Below are positions 18,360 through 26,814 of a stretch of DNA of 35,001 nucleotides, one piece after another. The notes under the pieces are model-generated. The model had not been told where the DNA came from and ran no database searches. It saw nothing but the letters and a program-made list of their open reading frames with translations. The DNA is taken from NCBI GenBank assembly GCA_018829385.1, contig JAHJUC010000670.1, positions 1 to 35,001 on the forward strand. The letters run 5' to 3'. The position numbers were made by a program, and so were the translations under genes. Origin of the DNA: Alphaproteobacteria bacterium (GTDB lineage: Bacteria > Pseudomonadota > Alphaproteobacteria > Rhizobiales > Rhizobiaceae). Numbering within the stretch: position 1 is the first letter of the stretch; each line of letters starts with the position of its first letter.

Positions 18360-19487
18360 GGCGTTGGTGCGCGGATCAGCCGATGAGCGGAGCTCGTTCT
18401 TTGATGGGTCCGCTTATTTGGTTGCTCCCGCCGATGCTTGGCAACGAACGGATTTCGGGCGTCCACAGGCAAGCATTCGGTTAAGTATGGCCACGCCGAT
18501 CGCAGCCTCTGTCTGTTGAGCAAGGAATGAGCGAGCACGCAAACGCGGCCCGATAACGCCCTTGTATCGACCCATCGCGGTTTCAACCAAAGCTCGCTTG
18601 CCATAGCCGGTTGATGCCTGCCATTTCAGCCGGCCATCTATCTGCATGGAGGTTATGTGGTCATCTCTCTGGCAGCATGCTTGGGCGGTAGGCCGTTCAA
18701 CCGCGTTCGATCGCGGTGGAATGACGACCCTTGCGCCTGCGCTGTGATGGAAAACAGCGTCGTAGGTGGGAGTACCATCATAGGCTCCATCGGCAGTGAA
18801 CTGGCCGATCTCATCGTCGATCTGAGCCAGCAATGGCTCCATCTGCGAGGTATCGCCGGCTTCCTGATCTGTCAGGCTATGTGCAATGATCTCACCACTG
18901 TCGGCATCAACCGCCAAGTGCAATTTTCGCCAACCACGCCGGCACTTCGCCCCATGCTTTTCTTCCAGCCATTGGCCAGCACCATAGATCTTTAGCCCGG
19001 TGCTATCGACCAGAACGTGAATGGGCCCGTCAGCCGCATGCGGTCGGTCGTTGCCTCTGGCCAATGGCCTCCAGGTTCTGGCCCTCCGGCTCAGCGTGGT
19101 GTGATCGGGCACAGGCAGATCCAATGCCATCATATCAAACACCGAACACAAAAGCCCTTCGCTCTGGCGCAACCGTAATCCGAATACCATGCCCAGCATC
19201 AGCGTCGTTTCGATCGCCAGATCAGAGTAACGCGGCTGCCTCCTCTCGTCATGCGCCGTGGGGCGGCCCAGCCTGCCAGCGTTTCCGGTGTTATCCAAAG
19301 TGTCAAACTGCCACGGCGGCTAAGACCCGCCTCGTACTCCGCCCAGTTCGTCACTTTGAATTTCATCTTACCGATGTGATGGCGGCCGGCGGCGTTATGT
19401 TTGTGCGGCATGCTGGATCAATCAAGCTATTTCCGATCCCGGTCGCATAGATGCAAAACGTTGAAATTTGATCCCTGCACCAATGCC
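18360..19487 (-). mobile_element. IS5-family insertion sequence, copy 1 (near complete)
   Basis: Terminal inverted repeats GGCGTTGGTGCGCGGATCA (18360) and GGCATTGGTGCAGGGATCA (minus strand from 19487), 16/19 matches; DDE transposase between. Confidence 0.85.
18414..19411 (-). pseudogene. IS5-family transposase, split by a probable 1-nt deletion near 19235-19245
   Basis: MPHKHNAAGRHHIGKMKFKVTNWAEYEAGLSRRGSLTLWITPETLAGWAAPRRMTRGG in one frame continues as QPRYSDLAIETTLMLGMVFGLRLRQSEGLL... in another. Confidence 0.75.
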
Positions 19488-19496
19488 ATTCTGATA

Positions 19497-19814
19497 GAGG
19501 AGCCCATTATCGCTGGCCCGGCTGACTTACCCGGATCAGCGAAGCGAAACTGGTTCGCTCGATGTCGCGAAAGGGCTGCTCACAAGATAATGCCGCGTGC
19601 GAAGGCTTCTTCGGCCGGTTGAAAACGGAACTCTTTTATCCACAAGACTGGAAGACCATCACAATCGAACAGTTCGTCGCCGAGGGAGATGCCTACATCC
19701 GCTGGTACAATGAAAAGCGCATCAAGATATCGTTGGGATCGCTCAGCCCGGTCGAGTATCGAAAAGCCTCGGCCTTACCGTATGAAACAGTCCAACTTTT
19801 TGTCCGCATCCCCC
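19497..19814 (+). pseudogene. IS3-family (IS150-like) transposase C-terminal remnant
   Basis: HYRWPG*LTRISEAKLVRSMSRKGCSQDNAACEGFFGRLKTELFYPQDW...AYIRWYNEKRIKISLGSLSPVEYR; internal stop and no 5' part. Confidence 0.8.
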
Positions 19815-19840
19815 GGCTCAGTTCTGAGTGGAAATCAACA
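19815..19840 (+). repeat. Orphan IS21 right terminus
   Basis: ggctcagttctgagtggaaatcaaca differs by one base from 908-933. Confidence 0.6.
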
Positions 19841-19973
19841 CTGACGATCAATTAAAGAACTTACATCGAGGTGCGCGGGCAGTGGATGTATCTTTACCGT
19901 ACTATGGACAGTTCCCCGGCTGCGCATAGCAACTGACGAGAGCATCAACGCGGGCGGAGGAGAAGAGGAAAGC

Positions 19974-20399
19974 CTAGCCACCGTCAGCTGTAAATCCAGC
20001 CCCTTCAATTGCTGCAATTGCACAGGCTTCGTCATTGTCCGACGAGTCACCCGTAATGCCCACCGCACCCAACAGCGTGCCATCGCGTTTTATCAACACC
20101 CCGCCCGGTACCGGGACGAGCGATCCTGAGGCCAGACTGTTCATTGCCTGAATGAAGAACGGTTGCGATTGGGCACGCTCAAAAAGCGCACGTGAGCCCA
20201 AACCCATGGCGACAGCGCCGCGAGCCTTTCCCTGCGCTATTTCGGGGCGCAGGTTGCTCACGCCATCTTCTCGCAACAGAGTAATAAGGAAGCCACCACT
20301 GTCGAGAACCGCGACGGTAAGGGGCTTCATGTTCTTTTCTTTACGCCATTCCAGCGCAAACGAAACAATGGACTGTGCGGTCTCTAGATTGAGTTCCAA
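19974..20399 (-). CDS. GlcG/HbpS family (DUF336) protein
   Basis: MKPLTVAVLDSGGFLITLLREDG...ARGAVAMGLGSR...PVPGGVLIKRDGTLLGAVGITGDSSDNDEACAIAAIEGAGF; TTG start with GGGGAG upstream. Confidence 0.85.
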   Translation of the reverse strand: MELNLETAQSIVSFALEWRKEKNMKPLTVAVLDSGGFLITLLREDGVSNLRPEIAQGKARGAVAMGLGSRALFERAQSQPFFIQAMNSLASGSLVPVPGGVLIKRDGTLLGAVGITGDSSDNDEACAIAAIEGAGFTADGG

Positions 20400-20529
20400 G
20401 ACTTGATCTCCCCGTATCTGATCACTCGAATAGCGCTGATTTTCGTCGCCGGGTATCCCGGCATACGTCCAATATCTGCTGCTGACAGCCGAAGCTGCAG
20501 GTCACCATAAATCCAGGACCGGCAACAGA

Positions 20530-21735
20530 TCAGGTTGAAATGACTGCCTCGGTGCGGATCAATTCATCAATGTCCGCGGTATCGTAACCTATCTCGACCA
20601 GGACCTCTTTTGAATGCTGACCCAGAAATGGGGCCGCTCGGGTAATTCTGGCAGGGGTTTCACTGAATTTTACCGGGTGTCCCAAAGTCTTGACCTGCCC
20701 CGCCCTCGGGTGATCAACCTCGACAATCATGTCACGGGCCAGAGCCTGGGGGTCCTCATGCATTTCGAGAATTTCCAGAACCGGCCCGGCGGGCAATTTT
20801 GCCTCTTCCATCCTGGCCAGCCAGTTCGCGGTGGTGTCTTTCTTGAGAAAATCATCAAGTATCCGCACCAAGGCAGGCAAATTCTTCATCCGCTGCAGGT
20901 TTGAGGAAAACCGCGGATCGGCGTCGAGTTCAGGGGCGGAAATCACACCCAGGAATCTGAGCCAATTGCTTTGATTGGCAGCCCCCACATTGATCCATCC
21001 ATCGCTGGTCTCGAAAGACTGGTAGGGTGCGTTCAAGGGATGGGCCGACCCCATCGGCTTCGGATTTTCGCCTGTTGCAAAGGCAATCGCGGATTGCCAG
21101 TAGGTCTGGACGATTGCCGCCTCGAACAGCGACGTGTCAACCTTCTGCCCGCGTCCGGTCTTGAGCATGTTTGCATAGGCCGCGGACACCCCCATGGCCG
21201 CCAGGATACCGGCATTGATATCGGATATCGGAGCGGCGACCTTCACCGGCGGACGCCCGGGTCCCTCGCCCGTGATGGACATCAGCCCGGACATGCCCTG
21301 GGCAATCAGGTCAAACCCGCCGCGTTGCGAATAGGGCCCGGTCCGGCCGAAACCCGAAATCTCGCAATAGATCAGGCGCGGGTTGATTTTCGAAAGTTCT
21401 TCATAGCCGAGCCCCAGCCGCTCCATCGTGCCCAGCCTGTAATTTTCAATGACAACGTCTGCATCCAGCAACAGCTTGTGCAGCACCTCGACCGCCGCCG
21501 GATCCTTGAGATTGAGCGCAATGCCGCGCTTGTTGCGGTTCATCATCATGTAGGCTGCGGATTCACCTTCGATGTCAGGCGGTACGAACCTGCGGCTGTC
21601 GTCACCACTGGGTTTTTCCACCTTGATCACATCCGCGCCCATGTCGGCCAGCATGAGCCCACACACCGGACCTGCCATGATGTGAGCCAGTTCGATGACT
21701 TTCATACCTTTGAGTGGGCCGGTTTGTGCGGTCAT
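20530..21735 (-). CDS. CaiB/BaiF (class III) CoA-transferase family protein
   Basis: GPLKGMKVIELAHIMAGPVCGLMLADMGADVIKVEKPSGDDSRRF... NRNKRGIALNLKDPAAVEVLHKLL. Confidence 0.9.
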   Translation of the reverse strand: MTAQTGPLKGMKVIELAHIMAGPVCGLMLADMGADVIKVEKPSGDDSRRFVPPDIEGESAAYMMMNRNKRGIALNLKDPAAVEVLHKLLLDADVVIENYRLGTMERLGLGYEELSKINPRLIYCEISGFGRTGPYSQRGGFDLIAQGMSGLMSITGEGPGRPPVKVAAPISDINAGILAAMGVSAAYANMLKTGRGQKVDTSLFEAAIVQTYWQSAIAFATGENPKPMGSAHPLNAPYQSFETSDGWINVGAANQSNWLRFLGVISAPELDADPRFSSNLQRMKNLPALVRILDDFLKKDTTANWLARMEEAKLPAGPVLEILEMHEDPQALARDMIVEVDHPRAGQVKTLGHPVKFSETPARITRAAPFLGQHSKEVLVEIGYDTADIDELIRTEAVIST

Positions 21736-22517
21736 TTGCCCTTCCATTCCGGCTTGGTCTTGCCGAGAAAGGCCTCCATGCCCTTGCGAAAATCATCACT
21801 CATGTAGCACATGGTAATCAGGTCGGAATCATCCACCTTTGTCGCCACCCGGTTGCGGCGCATGGCCTCCTTGGTTGCCCGCAAGGTCAGCGGCGCCATG
21901 GAGCCTACATGATTTGCGAGTTCCTCGGCCCGGACCAGCAATGCTGCCTCGTCTGCCAGGATCTCGCTGACAAGGCCAACCGAAACGGCTTCATTGGCGG
22001 TCATCAGCCTGGCTGTAAAAACCATCTCCCGGACGCGACCTGCACCAACCAGATCTGAAAGACGCTCAAGATTTGCCGCGGCCAGACAATTGCCCAGAGT
22101 CCTGGCGATCGGAAATCCGAATTTCAGACTGGCCGAGCCAATCCGCAGGTCACATGCCGCCGCAATCGATGCGCCACCCCCGGTGCAGGCACCGTTGATG
22201 GCCGCGATCGTCGGCAGCGGGCACTGCTCGACCGCATCAAGAACGCTGTTGATCCGCGTTTCATATTCCAGCGCATCCTGGGCCGTATCAAACGCCCGGA
22301 ACTGGGTCATGTCGGTTCCGGCAGCAAAGGCCTTGCCGCCAGCGCCGGAAAGCACAATCGCGGTGATGGAGCCGTCTGTCGGCGCGTCCCGGCAGATCCT
22401 GGCGAGCGCCTCATACATCTCAAATGTCAGCGCATTGCGGCTTGCCGGGCGGTTGAACGTCACCCAGAGCGTCTTGCCGCGCAATTCCTCAGTCAGGTCA
22501 GGCGTGATCTCGCTCAT
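21732..22517 (-). CDS. Enoyl-CoA hydratase/isomerase (crotonase) family protein
   Basis: LWVTFNRPASRNALTFEMYEAL, SGAGGKAFAAGTDMTQF, PTIAAINGACTGGGASIAAACDLRI. Confidence 0.9.
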   Translation of the reverse strand: MSEITPDLTEELRGKTLWVTFNRPASRNALTFEMYEALARICRDAPTDGSITAIVLSGAGGKAFAAGTDMTQFRAFDTAQDALEYETRINSVLDAVEQCPLPTIAAINGACTGGGASIAAACDLRIGSASLKFGFPIARTLGNCLAAANLERLSDLVGAGRVREMVFTARLMTANEAVSVGLVSEILADEAALLVRAEELANHVGSMAPLTLRATKEAMRRNRVATKVDDSDLITMCYMSDDFRKGMEAFLGKTKPEWKGK

Positions 22518-23794
22518 CGGTAGAAATACTCCACAAGGTACATCGGAACCGCGGGTACGTAGGTACAGAGCATCAGCACCGCCAGAAGCACCCCGACAAA
22601 CCAGATATTGACCTTCGAGACTTCCCAGATGTTGGCCCGGGCCACCGAGCAGGCGGTGATCAGAACCGAGGCAACCGGTGGCGTCTGCTGACCGATGGCA
22701 AGATTGAGCGTGACAATGAGGCCGAAATGGACGGGATCAATGCCTGCAGCCGTAATCAGCGGAATCACGATCGGGATAACCAGGATGATGGCGGCGGCCG
22801 AATGCAGGAAAAAGCCAATGATCAGAAAGAAGAAATTCAGGATCAGCAAGATTGCCCATTGTTCGGTGGTGATCGACAGGATGCTTTCGGCCAAATGCTG
22901 TGGAATCTGGGCGCGGGTCAGAAAGCCACCCATGAGAACCGACGCTGCGACCAGAAGCATGACCACTGCAGTCTGGATGCCGCCGTCCAGCATGGCCCGC
23001 CGCAGGTGGCTCCAGTCGATGTTTCGGTACCATGCCGAGACAACCAGGGCAGCCAGAACAGCAAGGCCTGCAGCTTCAGTCGCCGTGACAAATCCGCCGA
23101 AGATGCCACCAAGGATGATCATCGGCAGGGCAAATGCGGGAAGAGCATCAACAAATGTTTCGCGCACACGCGGCATGTTGAAGGCTTCTTCGGTCGGAAA
23201 ATTGTACCGCTTCGCAAAGAGGTAGGCGACGCCCATCAGCCCTGCGGCCCCCAGAAGACCAGGCACCACACCGGCGACAAAAAGCTGTTCAACCGATGTA
23301 TTGGCCGATGCTGCGTAAAGGATCATCGGAATGGACGGCGGAATGATGATGGCGAGAGACGCAGACGATGAGGTGACCGCCGCCGAGAACTCCTTGCTGT
23401 ACCCGCGCTTCTTCATTTGCGGGATCAGGATCGACCCCATGGCCGCAACGTCCGCTACCGCCGAGCCGGAAATTTCGGCAAAGAACAGGGACACCCCGAT
23501 ATTGACCATGGCAAGCCCGCCACGGACAAACCCGATCAGGCTGGAGACAAAATTGATCAGCCGGTCTGTGATGCCGCCGGCATTCATGATGGCGCCGGCC
23601 AGAACAAACATCGGGATTGCAATAAGCGAGAATTTGGTCGAGCCGTCATACATGTCAAGCGCGATGGTCACTAGACTGTCGACGCCTTCGGTCAACACGA
23701 GACCTATGACACCACACATGGCAAGGGCCACGGCGATGGGAACATTGATGCAGATCATCAGCATCAACCCGACAAAAATGGCGAATATCAGCAT
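22514..23794 (-). CDS. dctM: TRAP transporter large permease (DctM family)
   Basis: FAEISGSAVADVAAMGSILIPQMKKRGYSKEFSAAVTSSSASLAIIIPPSIPMILY. Confidence 0.93.
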   Translation of the reverse strand: MLIFAIFVGLMLMICINVPIAVALAMCGVIGLVLTEGVDSLVTIALDMYDGSTKFSLIAIPMFVLAGAIMNAGGITDRLINFVSSLIGFVRGGLAMVNIGVSLFFAEISGSAVADVAAMGSILIPQMKKRGYSKEFSAAVTSSSASLAIIIPPSIPMILYAASANTSVEQLFVAGVVPGLLGAAGLMGVAYLFAKRYNFPTEEAFNMPRVRETFVDALPAFALPMIILGGIFGGFVTATEAAGLAVLAALVVSAWYRNIDWSHLRRAMLDGGIQTAVVMLLVAASVLMGGFLTRAQIPQHLAESILSITTEQWAILLILNFFFLIIGFFLHSAAAIILVIPIVIPLITAAGIDPVHFGLIVTLNLAIGQQTPPVASVLITACSVARANIWEVSKVNIWFVGVLLAVLMLCTYVPAVPMYLVEYFYR

Positions 23795-24360
23795 CAGACA
23801 CGATCCTTGTTTTTTGCAAGCTCAGCTTCGACTTCTTCCTCGATCTCGGCGTGTTCGATCGAAATCCCCGCTGCAGTGGTCTTCCAGTAACCAGGCAGAC
23901 TGAGAAGTTGGCTCAGAATATACAGCAGGGCGCCAATCGGGATAACCGATTGCGTCAACTGCACTGGAACCCAGGTAATCGAAATCAGTGTATCGCCTTC
24001 AAGTACTTCGAGGACCCGAAATCCCGCACGCGCCATCAAGATGAAGAACACCAGAACAATCGCTTCGCCCAAAAGCAACGCAGCCATCCGCAATGTGCGG
24101 GGCAAAGCCAGCAAAACAGTATCAAACCCGATATGACGACGGTGCAACGCCGCAAGCGCCGATCCGTAATAGGTAATCCACGCCAGCATGATCGCAGCCA
24201 CTTCATCATACCAGGAAAAGCTTTGACCCAGCAGGCGCGCGATAACGGCAAGCGTCACGATCACGGTCAGGGCGACCATGAGAGATATGGTAATCCACTC
24301 GAGTATCTTGCCCAGGACCAAAATGATCTTAGGCAGAATTGAGGACGAGGTTTGCTCCAT
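23794..24360 (-). CDS. dctQ: TRAP transporter small permease (DctQ family)
   Basis: Small 4-TM protein; FSWYDEVAAIMLAWITYYGSALAALHRRHIGFD; ATGA overlap with dctM. Confidence 0.88.
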   Translation of the reverse strand: MEQTSSSILPKIILVLGKILEWITISLMVALTVIVTLAVIARLLGQSFSWYDEVAAIMLAWITYYGSALAALHRRHIGFDTVLLALPRTLRMAALLLGEAIVLVFFILMARAGFRVLEVLEGDTLISITWVPVQLTQSVIPIGALLYILSQLLSLPGYWKTTAAGISIEHAEIEEEVEAELAKNKDRV

Positions 24361-24445
24361 TGCGGACCTGTCTATTCTGATTTTCAGGAAGATTCCGGGT
24401 GGTCAAGCGAGCTGTGGCCACCGCACGACGTCCTCTTTTGAGGTG

Positions 24446-24476
24446 ATCGGGCAACGGGCCAAGCCCGTTGCCCGAT
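24446..24476. other. Perfect 14-bp stem / 3-nt loop hairpin between dctP and dctQ
   Basis: atcgggcaacgggc-caa-gcccgttgcccgat, starting 7 bp after the dctP stop, without a T-tract. Confidence 0.85.
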
Positions 24477-24482
24477 GACAAT

Positions 24483-25463
24483 TCAGTTGCCCTTGGCAAG
24501 ACCGAGTACTTGGTCGATCATTTCCTGACCACCGTCCACTTCATCGGCAAACGCCTTGTAAATCGGCTTGGAGGCTTCAATGAAAGCAGCCTTGTCGGCC
24601 TCGTTGACTTCGACACCTGCGGCCTTGATGACGTCCAGGAGTTCAGTTTCAAGCTGTGCCGCCGTTTCGTAGGTAAAATCCTGCGTTTTGCTGGCACAGT
24701 CGGTCAACATCGCCTGCACATCCTCAGGAAGTCCTGAAAAACTTTTCTGTGAGGCGAGGATATAGGCCGGTGTGTAGACATGACCGGTAATGGACAGATA
24801 CTTCTGCACTTCCTGGAATTTTGCAGAGGCAATCTGCGCATAAGGATTTTCCTGCCCATCCATCACACCGGTCTGCAAGGCGGTAAAGACGTCCGAAAAG
24901 GCCATTGGCGTCGGGTTGGCTCCGTAGAGCTTGAACATCGACACACGCCATACACCGTTCGGGGTGCGCAGCTTGATTCCTTCAAGGTCTCCAGGAACGT
25001 TGATTGGGCGGGTGTTGTTGGTGATATGGCGGAAGCCGTTCTCTGCAAGACCGACGATGTGGTAGCCTTTTGCCTCGGCTGCAGACTGGAACTTGTCCAT
25101 CATTGCACCCTGAACCCGGCGCATATGGTCACGATCGGAGATAATGTAAGGCATTTCAAAAATGCCAAACACATCATCCACCGAAGACATCACAGATGAT
25201 GGCAAGGCGAAGTCGACCTGACCGAGCTTGAGCTTCTGCAAAAGCTCCTTGTCCTTGCCGAGCTGCGAGGAACCGAAGGTCTGGACTTCAACCTTGCCGC
25301 CACTTGTCGAGTTCACGCATTCTGCAAAATTGTTGGCACTGGCTTCAAACAACGACCCAGGCGCACCAACGTGCCCGAATTTCATTGTCATGTCCGCGGC
25401 AAGAGCGCTGCTTGCCATTCCGATTGCTGCAGTCGTTGCAAGAATTTTTGCGATGATTTTCAT
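24483..25463 (-). CDS. dctP: TRAP transporter substrate-binding protein (DctP family)
   Basis: Signal peptide; MTMKFGHVGAPGSLFEASANNFAECVNSTSGGKVEVQTFGSSQLGKDKELLQKLKLGQVDFA. Confidence 0.92.
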   Translation of the reverse strand: MKIIAKILATTAAIGMASSALAADMTMKFGHVGAPGSLFEASANNFAECVNSTSGGKVEVQTFGSSQLGKDKELLQKLKLGQVDFALPSSVMSSVDDVFGIFEMPYIISDRDHMRRVQGAMMDKFQSAAEAKGYHIVGLAENGFRHITNNTRPINVPGDLEGIKLRTPNGVWRVSMFKLYGANPTPMAFSDVFTALQTGVMDGQENPYAQIASAKFQEVQKYLSITGHVYTPAYILASQKSFSGLPEDVQAMLTDCASKTQDFTYETAAQLETELLDVIKAAGVEVNEADKAAFIEASKPIYKAFADEVDGGQEMIDQVLGLAKGN

Positions 25464-25501
25464 AGTTCTTCCTCCCAGTAGACTATTCAGATTTCGTGAT
25501 C

Positions 25502-26689
25502 TTACTCCGCCGCAATGCTTGATTGATTCACCCCCTGAAGCGATTGCATTGCAGCGCTTACTCCCCCGGCGTTGTGGGGAACGTCAGCCTTTTTCAGGCC
25601 CATTTCCACACCAGCCAGAGTGGCCATCAACATCAGGTCGTTGAAGTCGCCAAGATGGCCGATCCGGAACACCCGGTCGGCCACTTTGGACAGGCCGTTG
25701 CCCAGTGACATGTTGTAATTTTCCAGGGTTTTCGCCCGGAACTGGTCAGCGCTATGCCCCTCCGGCATGAGAACGGCAGTCAACACGCCACTTTCCTGGC
25801 CCTGTTTCGAACACAGCACTTCAAGACCCCACGCCCGAACAGCAGCGCGGGCTGCCCTTCCATGGCGCTGATGCCGCGAAAACACGTTGTCGAGCCCTTC
25901 CTCATGCAACATGTCGATCGCTTCATTGAGCCCGTAGAGAAGGTTTGTGCTTGGCGTGTAGGGAAAATAGCCATTCTTGTTGGGGCCGACCATGTCCGCC
26001 CAATCCCAATACGAGCGCTGCAAGCCGGCCGTCTTGTTGGCAGCCATTGCCTTTTCGCTGACCGCATTGAACGAAAGCCCGGGCGGCAACATCAGCCCCT
26101 TCTGGGATCCCGACACGGTGACATCAACACCCCATTCGTCATGATTGTAGTCAAGCGAAGCAAGGCCGGAGATCGTATCGACCAGGAACAGCGCAGGGTG
26201 CCCCGCATTGTCGATTGCCTTTCGAATGGCGGCAATTGGCGAGACCGATCCGGTCGACGTCTCGTTGTGCACGACACAAACGGCTTTGATTTCATGTGCT
26301 TTGTCTTCAGCCAGATAGGCTTCGATCAGGTCAGGGTCTGCGCCGCCGCGCCAGTCACCCTCGATAAACTCAGCTTTCAGCTTGAGTTTTTCGGCAATCT
26401 GTTTCCACAGGGTCGCAAAATGTCCGGTCTCGAACATCAGGACCCGATCACCCGGTGAAAGTGTATTGACCAGTGCCGCTTCCCAGGCGCCGGTACCGGA
26501 CGACGGATAGATGATGACATTCTGTTCCGTCTTGAAGATCGCCTTCAGGCCGTTCAGCGCTCGCATCCCGACTTTCGCAAAATCCGGGCCGCGGTGGTCA
26601 ATGGTCTGCGCCGAGATCGCCCGCAGAACACGTTCGGGAACCGAACTCGGTCCGGGTATTTGCAAGAAATGATGTCCTGTCTGTCTCAT
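25502..26689 (-). CDS. Class V PLP-dependent aminotransferase (serine/alanine/aspartate-glyoxylate aminotransferase-like)
   Basis: HFLQIPGPSSVPERVLRAISAQTIDHRGPDFAKVG; PSSGTGAWEAALVNTLSPGD; VDVTVSGSQKGLMLPPGL. Confidence 0.9.
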   Translation of the reverse strand: MRQTGHHFLQIPGPSSVPERVLRAISAQTIDHRGPDFAKVGMRALNGLKAIFKTEQNVIIYPSSGTGAWEAALVNTLSPGDRVLMFETGHFATLWKQIAEKLKLKAEFIEGDWRGGADPDLIEAYLAEDKAHEIKAVCVVHNETSTGSVSPIAAIRKAIDNAGHPALFLVDTISGLASLDYNHDEWGVDVTVSGSQKGLMLPPGLSFNAVSEKAMAANKTAGLQRSYWDWADMVGPNKNGYFPYTPSTNLLYGLNEAIDMLHEEGLDNVFSRHQRHGRAARAAVRAWGLEVLCSKQGQESGVLTAVLMPEGHSADQFRAKTLENYNMSLGNGLSKVADRVFRIGHLGDFNDLMLMATLAGVEMGLKKADVPHNAGGVSAAMQSLQGVNQSSIAAE

Positions 26690-26814
26690 GATCCCCCCGG
26701 GATTGTCTCCGCGTCTTACCTGATCTCAATGGTCTGATCGGGGTCACGCATAAACTTTGTCGTTGTGCAGATTACATTTTGAATTCATAATTAAGTCAAC
26801 AAGAATCTCGTCTC

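Noticed and set aside
20448-20462. Short palindrome gccggg-tat-cccggc between the CoA-transferase and glcG genes
   Set aside because: Only a 6-bp stem in GC-rich DNA, no T-tract; too weak to call a terminator.
20971-21807. 278-aa plus-strand ORF opposite the CoA-transferase
   Set aside because: Antisense shadow ORF without domain signal.
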